Source of the DNA: Flavobacteriia bacterium
GTDB lineage: Bacteria; Bacteroidota; Bacteroidia; Flavobacteriales; Flavobacteriaceae
NCBI GenBank assembly: GCA_018500075.1
Contig: JAHBAN010000222.1
Location: 1-12,883 of the forward strand
Length of the DNA stretch: 12,883 nucleotides
Direction: 5' to 3'
The position numbers were made by a program, and so were the translations under genes. Positions 1 through 6,617 of this stretch are shown piece by piece (the stretch's first letter is position 1; every line of letters starts with the position of its first letter). The notes beneath the pieces are model-generated. The model did no database searches. It saw only the letters and a list, made by a program, of their open reading frames with translations, and was not told where the DNA came from.

Positions 1-1397
1 CCGCGTATCTCATAGCCCTCGGTGACAAAGGCATTCTTCTGGCAAAGCCCGCGCAGATATTCCATCACCATCTTGCCGGGCAGGTTGGTGCTGTCGCCGT
101 TCCAGAACAGCAAATCAAACGCCGGAGGCGTCTCGCCCATCATGTAAGACTTGATCGCAGGGCCATAGACCAGATCGTTGGAGCGCAAAAAGCTCATGGT
201 GCGCGACATGATCACCGAGCGCAAAACGCCGTAGTTGGCGACTTCTTCCTCGATCCCGTCGACAAAATCGTTCTGCAAAAAGGGCGTAAACTCGCCCTGC
301 TCGCCAAAATCGGACAGCGCCGTGAAGAACGTGGCCGATTTCACCGAGTGATCGCCCTTGGCCTTCATATCCGCCAGCGTCAGATGCAGCGTGGTGCCGG
401 CAATGCAATATCCGACCGCATTGACCTCGGCCTCCCCGGTGATCTCCTTGGTGGCGCGGATCGCCTCCTTGAAGCCGGTCTCGATATAATCGGCCATGCC
501 CCAGACGCCCTCGGCGCGGCCCGGATTGCGCCAGCTCACCACAAACAGGCTATAGCCCTGCTCGGTGATCCATTTGATCAGGCTGTTCTCGGCCTTGAGA
601 TCCAGAATATAAAACTTGTTGATCCATGGCGGAAAGATGATCAGCGGCGTCTTATGGACCTCCTCTGTGCGCGCCGTATACTGGATCAGCTCCAGCATCT
701 CGTTGCGAAACACCACCGCGCCCTCGCTCGTCGCCACATTGCGCCCCAGCTCAAACGCGCTCTCGTCGCAGAGCTTGACCAGAAGCTCGCCGTCATTGGC
801 CTCGATATCGGCAACAAGGTTTTCAAGCCCGCGCACAAGGCTTTCGCCCTCGGTCTCCACGGCCCGCTCCAGCGCGTCGGGGTTGGTGCCCAGAAAGTTG
901 CTCGGCGCCATCATCGCAATGATCTGCTCGGAGAAATAGCCGAGCCGCCGCTTGTCGGTGGCGCTCAGATCCTCCACATCCGCAACAGCCGCGCGGATCG
1001 CGTCCGAGTTGATCAGATATTGCTGCTTCACAAAGTTGAAATAGGGGTGGCTCTGCCACAGCGGGTTCTGAAACCGCTTGTCAGGCTCGCTGTGATCGGC
1101 GGGCGCCTGAAAGCCTTCTTTCACAAAAGCCTCCTGCGCCTCGACAAAATGCTGGACCGACTTGCCCCAATATTCCAACTGCTGCTCATAAATGCGCTGC
1201 GGGTTCTCCACCATCTCGGCCCAGTAGTTCACAGCCGCCTGCGCATATAGCTCGGGTCCGGGGCCGCTCAATGTCGGATTGACGGCTTTGCGCCCGCCAA
1301 TCGCCCGCATCAGCCGCTCGGTCAGCGCCTCGACGCGCTTCAAATTGGCTTGCATTTTGTCAAGATTCTGACCTGCGACATCATCTATTGTTGTCAT
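1..1397 (-). CDS. phaC: Class I poly(3-hydroxyalkanoate) synthase PhaC (3' end outside window)
   Basis: PhaC polymerises (R)-3-hydroxyacyl-CoA into PHA at the surface of cytoplasmic granules. From the ATG at 1397 the frame stays open for 465 codons to the window edge. The N-terminal third (about residues 45-170) carries typical class I sequence, including NPLWQSHPYF at 111-120 and MMAPSNFLGTNP near 162-173. The alpha/beta-hydrolase core follows, with PPWINKFYILDL near 256-267 and the nucleophile elbow GYCIAG, putting the catalytic Cys at 331. The conserved LLFWNGDSTNLPG stretch is at about 429-441. The catalytic Asp and His of the family lie further C-terminal and fall outside the window; class I enzymes are about 570-610 residues long, so roughly 110-140 are missing. 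The elbow has Ala where the textbook box is GxCxGG. An AGGGGA sequence lies 11 bases before the start. The gene diverges from phaZ. Confidence 0.96.
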   Translation of the reverse strand, partial: MTTIDDVAGQNLDKMQANLKRVEALTERLMRAIGGRKAVNPTLSGPGPELYAQAAVNYWAEMVENPQRIYEQQLEYWGKSVQHFVEAQEAFVKEGFQAPADHSEPDKRFQNPLWQSHPYFNFVKQQYLINSDAIRAAVADVEDLSATDKRRLGYFSEQIIAMMAPSNFLGTNPDALERAVETEGESLVRGLENLVADIEANDGELLVKLCDESAFELGRNVATSEGAVVFRNEMLELIQYTARTEEVHKTPLIIFPPWINKFYILDLKAENSLIKWITEQGYSLFVVSWRNPGRAEGVWGMADYIETGFKEAIRATKEITGEAEVNAVGYCIAGTTLHLTLADMKAKGDHSVKSATFFTALSDFGEQGEFTPFLQNDFVDGIEEEVANYGVLRSVIMSRTMSFLRSNDLVYGPAIKSYMMGETPPAFDLLFWNGDSTNLPGKMVMEYLRGLCQKNAFVTEGYEIR

Positions 1398-1422
1398 CTT
1401 AACAAAATTCCCCTATCTTTTT

Positions 1423-1433
1423 CTGCAACGCAG
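1423..1433. promoter_or_regulatory. Probable PhaR operator (CTGC-N3-GCAG)
   Basis: CTGC-AAC-GCAG is a perfect inverted repeat in the phaC-phaZ intergenic region. It matches the CTGC-N3/4-GCAG target described for the PHA-responsive repressor PhaR in Rhodobacter sphaeroides and relatives. It sits 78-88 bases before the phaZ start and 26-36 bases before the phaC start, and it overlaps the possible phaC -10 element. One site could therefore control both divergent genes. That PhaR binds here is inference; no phaR gene is in the window. Confidence 0.75.
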
Positions 1434-1459
1434 CATAATCATTACGGTTATCACATCAA
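1432..1459 (-). promoter_or_regulatory. Possible phaC promoter
   Basis: On the - strand TTGATG (1459-1454) and TATGCT (1437-1432) are separated by 16 bp, a fair sigma70-like pair. The -10 element runs into the CTGC half of the probable PhaR operator, as expected for repression by steric blocking. A weaker -10-like CATAAT on the + strand (1434-1439) could serve phaZ, but I see no good -35 for it. Confidence 0.4.
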
Positions 1460-1497
1460 CGCGACGAAGTGACTTACCCTAAGTCACCTATAGAAAC

Positions 1498-1503
1498 AAA
1501 GGA
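1498..1503 (+). promoter_or_regulatory. Ribosome binding site fixing the phaZ start
   Basis: AAAGGA lies 7 bases before the ATG at 1511. It favours that start over the in-frame GTG at 1469, which would add 14 residues, and over a second ATG at 1520. Confidence 0.75.
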
Positions 1504-1510
1504 CGTCAAA

Positions 1511-2833
1511 ATGCGCTATATGGCCAGCTACGACTTCATGGAATCGTTTCGCAATGCCAACCAATGGTTCGGCGCAACCGCCCAGTCCTTTGCATCTTAC
1601 CCCGCTTTTGCGCTGACGCCAAACCCTGCTTTTCAGTGGCTCGCCGCTTGGGGCGAAGTGACAGAGCGCAGCTTTGAGCGCATGGTCGCCAAGCCCGATT
1701 GGGGCATCGACACCTTCACCTGTGATGACGGCAAAGACCATATCGTCAAAGTCGAAAAAGTCGTCGAAGGTGCCTTTGGCGATCTCATTCACTTCAACGT
1801 CACAGGCCGCAAGAAAGCCCCGCGCAAGATCCTGATTGTGGCGCCCATGTCGGGCCACTATGCCACGCTCTTGCGCTCGACGGTCAAAAGCCTGATCCGC
1901 GATTGCGAAGTCTATATCACAGACTGGCACAACGCCCGCGACATTCCGGTCTCCGCCGGCAAGTTCGACATCGAGGATTATACCCTCTATCTCGTTGACT
2001 TCATGCGCAAACTCGGCCCCGACACCCATGTCATCGCGGTTTGTCAGCCAGCGCCGCTCACGCTCGCCGCCACAGCCTATCTCGCCGAGAAAGACCCGGC
2101 GGCACAGCCCCGCTCGCTCACCCTGATCGGCGGCCCGATCGACCCCGACGCAACCCCGACAGAAGTCACAGACTTCGGCCGCCGCGTCACAATGGGCCAG
2201 CTCGAAGAAAGCATGATCCAGCGGGTCGGTTTCAAATACAAAGGCGTGGGCCGCAAGGTCTATCCCGGCCTGTTGCAGCTCTCCTCCTTCATCTCGATGA
2301 ACTCCGAAAAACACGCCAAGGCCTTCATGGACCAGATTTCGCGGGTTGCGAGCGGCGAAGCCGGCGAAAAAGACAAGCACAACAAATTTTATGACGAATA
2401 TCTCGCCGTCATGGATATGACCGCCGAATTCTACCTCTCCACAGTCCACCGCATCTTCAAAGAGCGCGAAATCGCCAAAAACGAATTCGTCGTCGCTGGG
2501 CACAAAGTGGACATCGGCAAAATCACCACCGTCGCCGTCAAAACAGTCGAAGGCGAGGAAGATGATATCTCCGCCCCCGGCCAGTGCATTGCCGCGCTTG
2601 ATCTGTGCACAGGCTTGCCCGACAGCAAAAAAGCCTCTCATCTGGAGCCGGGCGCAGGGCATTACGGCATCTTTGCCGGCAAAAGCTGGCGCAACAATAT
2701 CCGCCCGCTGGTGCTTGATTTCATCGACGCCAACTCCGAAGCGCCAGCCAAGCCGCACGCGCCCGCAGAAAAGCCTGCAAAGAAAGCTGCGGCCAAAGCC
2801 GGCAAAAAAGCCGCCAATACAAACGCAGCCTAA
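1511..2833 (+). CDS. phaZ: Intracellular PHA depolymerase PhaZ, with a Lys/Ala-rich PAKKA tail
   Basis: PhaZ hydrolyses native PHA inside the cell. The protein has 440 residues, close to the usual 405-430 plus a tail. Family hallmarks are the N-terminal MRYMASYDFMESFRNANQW, the core IVAPMSGHYATLLR (109-122), ITDWHNARDIPV (136-147), and VIAVCQPA (174-181), where Cys178 replaces the serine of ordinary lipases, as in the Ralstonia PhaZ1 type. The rest of the triad is probably Asp351 or Asp352 (GEEDDISAPGQ) and His384 (GAGHYG). Residues 411-440 form a Pro/Ala/Lys tail including PAKKA (422-426) and two further AxKA/KKA repeats. The tail resembles histone H1-like DNA-binding tails and the C-terminus of the granule-nucleoid linker PhaM. 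Divergence from phaC with a shared operator suggests joint control by PhaR. Start chosen by the AAAGGA site. Confidence 0.95.
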   Translation: MRYMASYDFMESFRNANQWFGATAQSFASYPAFALTPNPAFQWLAAWGEVTERSFERMVAKPDWGIDTFTCDDGKDHIVKVEKVVEGAFGDLIHFNVTGRKKAPRKILIVAPMSGHYATLLRSTVKSLIRDCEVYITDWHNARDIPVSAGKFDIEDYTLYLVDFMRKLGPDTHVIAVCQPAPLTLAATAYLAEKDPAAQPRSLTLIGGPIDPDATPTEVTDFGRRVTMGQLEESMIQRVGFKYKGVGRKVYPGLLQLSSFISMNSEKHAKAFMDQISRVASGEAGEKDKHNKFYDEYLAVMDMTAEFYLSTVHRIFKEREIAKNEFVVAGHKVDIGKITTVAVKTVEGEEDDISAPGQCIAALDLCTGLPDSKKASHLEPGAGHYGIFAGKSWRNNIRPLVLDFIDANSEAPAKPHAPAEKPAKKAAAKAGKKAANTNAA

Positions 2834-2967
2834 AAAAACAGCCAGTCCAGCAGGCCCAATACCCCGCCACAGGGCAGCGCAATGGCCAAAGCCAGCAGCG
2901 CCGCGCCCAGCGGGGTCAGCCTCGGGGCGGGCAGCGTCTGGCCAAAAACCGTGTTTTTCTGTCTCAT
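2830..2967 (-). CDS. Small single-pass membrane protein, 45 residues, unknown function
   Basis: An ATG at 2967 opens 45 codons ending in TAG at 2832-2830, overlapping the phaZ stop codon on the opposite strand by 4 bases. The protein has a short basic N-terminus (MRQK), a Pro-rich TLPAPRLTPL stretch at 11-20, one hydrophobic helix at about 19-42, and an aromatic end (DWLFF). Third codon positions are mostly G or C, as in neighbouring - strand genes, and the helix is well formed; both favour a real gene over chance. The Shine-Dalgarno sequence is poor: AGGG lies about 17 bases upstream. I do not recognise the family. It could tie into PHA metabolism only by position. Confidence 0.55.
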   Translation of the reverse strand: MRQKNTVFGQTLPAPRLTPLGAALLALAIALPCGGVLGLLDWLFF

Positions 2968-3014
2968 AAGCCGATCTTAACCCTGCATTAGGTTTCTTTT
3001 GGCTTAACAGCGCC

Positions 3015-3836
3015 ATGACCGAGGCACATTCTTTTCAACAATCCGAGCTGTTCAATGGCGCGCTGGCCCGTCTGGGCCATGCGCCCCGTCGGCTGGCCCT
3101 GCCCACGGGCGAGGCTTTTGCCCTCAGCCGGTTTGGTCTCTTGCTCGCCAGCCGCCCGCGCGATACCGCCGAAACCTATGCGGCCCTCGCCGAGCGGCGC
3201 ATCCATATCATCAATGCCGAAAGCGCCCATCCCGCCCTGCGCCAGAACGGCTACCGCCAATTGGTCAAGCCCGCCCATATCGCCAGCCTGCGCCTCTCGC
3301 CCGACCCTGACAGCCTGCGCGCCGCGATGCAGCCCAAGTGGCGGCGCAGTCTGGCGCGCTTTGAGGCCGGCTTGCCCGAGAACATCCGCCTGACGCACCG
3401 CGCCTTTTCGCCGGAGCGCGACATCTGGCTGCTCGCGGCCGAGGCCGCGCAGGCCCGCCGCCGCCGCTATCGGGCCTATCCGCGCCCGCTCACCGAGGCG
3501 ATGGCGCAGGTTGCGCCCGAGGCCCTGCGCCTCTTTACCCTCTCCGAGGCGGGCCGCCCTCTGGCCGCCATGCTCTTTGCGCTCTATGGCCCGAGCGCGA
3601 CCTATCACATCGGCTGGTCCGGTCCCGAGGGTCGCAGGTTTGGCGCGCATTGGCTCTTGCTCTGGCGCGCCCTACAAGACCTGCCCGTCCGCCGCATCAC
3701 AACCCTCGATCTTGGCCTCGTGGACACCGAGCAAAGCGCCGATCTGGCCCGCTTCAAGCTCGGCACAGGCGCGCGGGCGCGCCCCTTGGGCGGCACATGG
3801 GCGCGCCTGTTCTCGCCATCCTCAGTCGCGCTTTGA
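3015..3836 (+). CDS. GNAT/FemAB-like N-acyltransferase
   Basis: This 273-residue cytosolic protein looks like the Acetyltransf_6 (FemAB-like) branch of the GNAT superfamily. Residues 101-117 (LRAAMQPKWRRSLARFE) resemble the conserved entry helix. RPLAAMLFALYG then YHIGWS (181-202) form the paired core strands, GRRFGAHWLLLWRAL (207-220) fits the acyl-CoA-binding loop and helix, and LDLG (231-234) with LARFKLGTGA (244-253) closes the domain. Substrate is unknown: family members acylate peptidoglycan amino acids, sugars or small amines. There is no signal peptide. The gene starts 47 bp from the divergent small membrane protein gene and converges with the hydrolase gene ending at 3888. No strong Shine-Dalgarno is visible, so the start is moderately sure. 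Confidence 0.75.
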   Translation: MTEAHSFQQSELFNGALARLGHAPRRLALPTGEAFALSRFGLLLASRPRDTAETYAALAERRIHIINAESAHPALRQNGYRQLVKPAHIASLRLSPDPDSLRAAMQPKWRRSLARFEAGLPENIRLTHRAFSPERDIWLLAAEAAQARRRRYRAYPRPLTEAMAQVAPEALRLFTLSEAGRPLAAMLFALYGPSATYHIGWSGPEGRRFGAHWLLLWRALQDLPVRRITTLDLGLVDTEQSADLARFKLGTGARARPLGGTWARLFSPSSVAL

Positions 3837-3887
3837 GCTGTCCATACTGCGGTCTATACCACCTGCCCCATAGTCTGCCCCACGCCC

Positions 3888-4601
3888 TCAGGCGCGCAAA
3901 ACATAGGGCTGGCGCAGCCACTCCGTGAGCAGCGCATTGACCTGATCCGGCGCTTCCAGCGTCGGCAAATGCCCCGCCTCTGCCACCACCGCGAGCTTGG
4001 CATAGGGGATCAGCTCGGCCATAAACTCATGCCGTTTGAGCGGCGTCAGCCCGTCATGCGCCCCACAGATCACAAGCGCCGGCATCTTGGCCTTTCGCAG
4101 CCCAGCCTGCTGGTCGCGACGGCGCTGTAACGCTCTGATTTGTCTTATAAAAACCTCCTCGCCAAGGCTCTCCGCCATATCCTGCACCAGCCGCAGAACA
4201 GCAGGCCGCTGGGGCGTCGGCGCGAGAAACTCGGGCTTCAAAAAGCCCCGGATCACATCCCGCATCCGCCCGGCGCGGATCCCCACAATCATAGGCTCAT
4301 AGGCGGCGGCAGACTGCGGGGTTTCGGCCAGCGGGTTGGTGTCCATCAAACACACCCGCGTCACCCGATCCGGTGCCCGCCGCAAGATCTCCATCGCCAC
4401 AATCCCGCCCATAGACAGCCCGACCAACGCAAATTTTTGCGGCGAATCCAATAAGATAGCAGAGGCGATTTCTTCAATCCGCTCGCCCCTTGCGGTGCAG
4501 GCAACCATCACATTATGGCTGCGGCTGAACTGCTCGATCTGGGGCTGAAAGAGCCGCGCATCACACATCATACCCGGAACAAACACCAACGGCTCACGCA
4601 T
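3888..4601 (-). CDS. Alpha/beta hydrolase (BioH/esterase-like, 237 residues)
   Basis: A compact soluble alpha/beta-hydrolase. The oxyanion strand is LVFVPGMMCDARLF (5-18). The nucleophile elbow GLSMGG gives Ser63, the acid is Asp183 in GAHDGLTP, and the base is His211 in EAGHLPTLEAP, with the usual spacing. The lid between about 95 and 165 is short and rich in Arg. This pattern is common in pimeloyl-ACP methyl ester esterase-like and related small-ester hydrolases; the substrate cannot be read from sequence, and no biotin gene is nearby. The start is supported by AAGGAG 8 bases upstream. It follows the two hydrolases at 4728-6457 on the same strand, but a 126-bp gap with a hairpin separates them, so it may have its own promoter. 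Confidence 0.85.
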   Translation of the reverse strand: MREPLVFVPGMMCDARLFQPQIEQFSRSHNVMVACTARGERIEEIASAILLDSPQKFALVGLSMGGIVAMEILRRAPDRVTRVCLMDTNPLAETPQSAAAYEPMIVGIRAGRMRDVIRGFLKPEFLAPTPQRPAVLRLVQDMAESLGEEVFIRQIRALQRRRDQQAGLRKAKMPALVICGAHDGLTPLKRHEFMAELIPYAKLAVVAEAGHLPTLEAPDQVNALLTEWLRQPYVLRA

Positions 4602-4696
4602 TCAAAAAGCTCCTTCTCGCGCGCCAGATTGGCAGACCTGCAGCCAAGGTCAACCGCTCATCTGCCCGGGAGCACCACAGGTGCCCCACAGGCGCG

Positions 4697-4722
4697 TTCT
4701 CCACAGCTTATCCACATAAGCT
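4697..4722. other. Hairpin containing a perfect DnaA-box 9-mer, plus a near match
   Basis: The gap 4602-4727 contains AGCTTAT-CCAC-ATAAGCT (4705-4722), an inverted repeat with 7-bp perfect arms and a 4-base loop. Inside it is TTATCCACA (4708-4716), an exact DnaA-box consensus. TTCTCCACA (4697-4705), one mismatch away, lies exactly 11 bp upstream in the same orientation, about one helical turn. The hairpin starts right after the stop codon of the gene at 4728-5708 but has no T run on that strand, so it is at best a weak terminator. Confidence 0.5.
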
Positions 4723-4727
4723 TTGAT

Positions 4728-5708
4728 CTACAAACCCTTGATCCAGCTCAATATCATCTCCACAGCCGCCTCTGTTTGCTTGGGCGAGACAATATCCCCC
4801 GCCAGCACATGGCGGCTGTCTTCCACCTCTGCCTCGGGCGCCAGCACAACGCTGTGCACCGCCCCGCCCCAGCGCGCCGCAAGCTGCGCCGTCGCCTTCG
4901 CGTCAACCACCTGATCCTCCTGTGCATAATGAAACAGCGCCGGCACACCGACCCCCGAATAGTCGCGCGCCACAGCCTCCTTCACCAGCGCCGCCATAGG
5001 CAAGACCGCAACGCTCGGATAGCGCGTGCTCCAGTATTTTTCCTGCAAGGCATTCACAGCCCCCCAAGACCGCTCCGCGCCGATCACAAGCGGCACAAAG
5101 CCTCGCGCCGCCGGCAGCGTCAAAGCCCAGGCCATCGGGTCATTGATGCCAAAGTTGGGCGACAGAAAGACCGCCCCGCGCACGCCCTCGCGCATCGCAG
5201 GGTCAAGCATCGCGAGCGCCACAAGCGTGCCCCCCGTCGAGGTCGAGATCACAATCACCTCCTCCCCCACAGCCCGCGCCACCGCCAGCGCCTCGGCGGT
5301 GTCGCGCATCCAGTCACCCGCGCGCGCCTCGGCCATCGCCGCGCCGCCGCGCCCGTGGCCTGTCAGCCGCGTGTAAACAAGGTTTGCCCCCAAGGCCTGC
5401 GCCACCCGGTCTGGCACAGGGCGGATCTCTTCGGAGGTCGCCGAAAACCCGTGAATATACAGCAGCGCCAGCGGGCTGCGCGCCTCGGCCTCACCGGCCC
5501 AGATCACCCGCTTTTCAACGCCCTCGGTGATATCACCATAAGCGCTCTCGACGCGCGCAAAATAGGCCCCGACCCCGCCGTCAAGCTGGCGCGCATCAAA
5601 GCTCACATCGGTGTCAACCGGCTCATAAGGCCCAAACACATAGAGCAGCGCGCCAAGCGCCACAGCGCCCAAAAGCCCCCGCCCGAGCCATCTGCCAAAC
5701 CGCCTCAC
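4728..5708 (-). CDS. Membrane-anchored alpha/beta hydrolase (carboxylesterase/lipase-like)
   Basis: 326 residues. An Arg-rich N-terminus ([10 protein letters not shown]) and a hydrophobic helix (about 11-25) form an uncleaved anchor, putting the enzyme domain probably on the periplasmic face. The catalytic domain shows LLYIHGFSATSEE (82-94), TRLTGHGRG (113-121), the elbow STSTGG with Ser157, and the probable acid Asp265 in AQEDQVVD. The likely base is His300 in EDSRHVLAGD, an arrangement like monoacylglycerol-lipase/carboxylesterase proteins. The elbow has Ser instead of Gly at its first position. The start is GTG, whose bases overlap the TGA of the upstream hydrolase (GTGA, 5705-5708), so the pair is almost certainly translationally coupled. 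Substrate unknown; acylglycerols or other esters are plausible. Confidence 0.85.
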   Translation of the reverse strand: MRRFGRWLGRGLLGAVALGALLYVFGPYEPVDTDVSFDARQLDGGVGAYFARVESAYGDITEGVEKRVIWAGEAEARSPLALLYIHGFSATSEEIRPVPDRVAQALGANLVYTRLTGHGRGGAAMAEARAGDWMRDTAEALAVARAVGEEVIVISTSTGGTLVALAMLDPAMREGVRGAVFLSPNFGINDPMAWALTLPAARGFVPLVIGAERSWGAVNALQEKYWSTRYPSVAVLPMAALVKEAVARDYSGVGVPALFHYAQEDQVVDAKATAQLAARWGGAVHSVVLAPEAEVEDSRHVLAGDIVSPKQTEAAVEMILSWIKGL

Positions 5709-6457
5709 AGCGCCGCCGCGATCACATCGCTGACCGCCTCCTCAATCAGCCGCAGGCACAGCCCGTCTGAAAAGCGGTGGTCCGCATCCTTGATCAAAGC
5801 CAGTCGCATATCCGGCCCCTGCGCGTGCTCCAGAAGCCGCACAGCCGTCGCCACGCTCACCGCCGTATCGGCCGTGCCCTGCAAAAAGCGCACAGGAAAC
5901 GGCAGATCAAGCGGTGTGCGCAGCACCAGATGCTTGCGCCCGTCCTCGATCATCCGTTTTGTGATGATGTATGGCTCCATATAATCCGACGGCAGCGCCA
6001 CATGGCCCACAGCCTCAAGCTCGGCCTTCTGCGCCTCGGTAAAACTGGCCCAATAGCCGTCTTCGGTAAAATCAGGCGCCGCCGCAATCGTCACCATCCC
6101 CATAATTCGCCGCGGAATCGCCCGCGCCAGAAGCAACGCCTGCCAGCCGCCCATGGAGGAGCCAACAACACACAAAGGCCCCTCCGTCACCGCCTCAAGG
6201 ATCGCCAGACTGTCCTCATGCCAGTCGCCAATCGCGCCCTCTTCAAACGTGCCCGAGCTTTCGCCATGCCCCGAATAATCATACCTCAGAAAGGCAAGCC
6301 CGCGCGCCTTGGCCCAGGCCTCAAGATGCAGCGCCTTGGTGCCCTCCATATCCGACTTCAGCCCGCCACAAAACACAAGACAAGGCCCCGCGCCGCCGGT
6401 CTTGTGATAGGCAATCCTGCGCCCCTGTGCTGTGTCAAAAAAATGGGCCTGGCTCAT
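5705..6457 (-). CDS. Alpha/beta hydrolase (ABHD10-like, 250 residues)
   Basis: A soluble serine hydrolase. The motifs are [16 protein letters not shown] (27-42) at the oxyanion strand, [14 protein letters not shown] (56-69), nucleophile elbow GSSMGG with Ser101, acid Asp197 in GTADTAVS and His227 in DADHRFSD. The [12 protein letters not shown] and [11 protein letters not shown] blocks are characteristic of bacterial relatives of mitochondrial ABHD10, an acyl-glucuronide esterase and depalmitoylating enzyme; the physiological substrate in bacteria is not established. AGGAG lies 7 bases before the ATG at 6457. It is the first gene of a two-gene unit with the anchored hydrolase and diverges from thrS. 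Confidence 0.88.
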   Translation of the reverse strand: MSQAHFFDTAQGRRIAYHKTGGAGPCLVFCGGLKSDMEGTKALHLEAWAKARGLAFLRYDYSGHGESSGTFEEGAIGDWHEDSLAILEAVTEGPLCVVGSSMGGWQALLLARAIPRRIMGMVTIAAAPDFTEDGYWASFTEAQKAELEAVGHVALPSDYMEPYIITKRMIEDGRKHLVLRTPLDLPFPVRFLQGTADTAVSVATAVRLLEHAQGPDMRLALIKDADHRFSDGLCLRLIEEAVSDVIAAAL

Positions 6458-6524
6458 ACATTCACTCCTTCTTTGGCCTCACTCTGCCCCAGAGCCGCGC
6501 CCCTGCCAAGCCCCGCGCTGCGGC

Positions 6525-6553
6525 TTGACAATCCCCCCGTCCTGTCGCACTTA
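6525..6553 (+). promoter_or_regulatory. Possible thrS promoter (good -35, poor -10)
   Basis: In the 160-bp gap 6458-6617 a perfect TTGACA (6525-6530) is followed after 17 bp by CACTTA, a poor -10. A small inverted repeat, GGCGC-N8-GCGCC (6579-6596), lies in what would be the leader. I see no T-box or leader peptide, and none is expected in Alphaproteobacteria. Confidence 0.3.
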
Positions 6554-6604
6554 CCCACACGAACCAGACCCGCAACCGGGCGCTTTCGTAGGCGCCAAAC
6601 TGAC

Positions 6605-6610
6605 GAGGAG
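6605..6610 (+). promoter_or_regulatory. Ribosome binding site fixing the thrS start
   Basis: GAGGAG lies 7 bases before the ATG at 6618. It rules out the upstream in-frame start at 6432, which would add 62 residues and overlap the divergent hydrolase gene. Confidence 0.8.
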
Positions 6611-6617
6611 CTCGACC

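Noticed and set aside
348..1250. A 300-codon open frame on the + strand opposite phaC
   Set aside because: phaC is certain on the - strand; the translation is Arg/His/Leu-rich with no domain, typical of the antisense of a GC-rich gene.
1484..3016. A 510-codon open frame on the - strand opposite phaZ
   Set aside because: Antisense shadow: rich in Cys, Gly and Phe with no recognisable fold, while phaZ is unmistakable on the + strand.
4515..5984. A 489-codon open frame on the + strand across the hydrolase cluster
   Set aside because: It runs opposite three genes with intact catalytic triads; its protein is Arg/His/Pro-rich low-complexity sequence.
6579..6596. Leader hairpin before thrS as a regulatory attenuator
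   Set aside because: Five-bp arms with an 8-base loop, no T run, no threonine codon cluster; too weak to claim.
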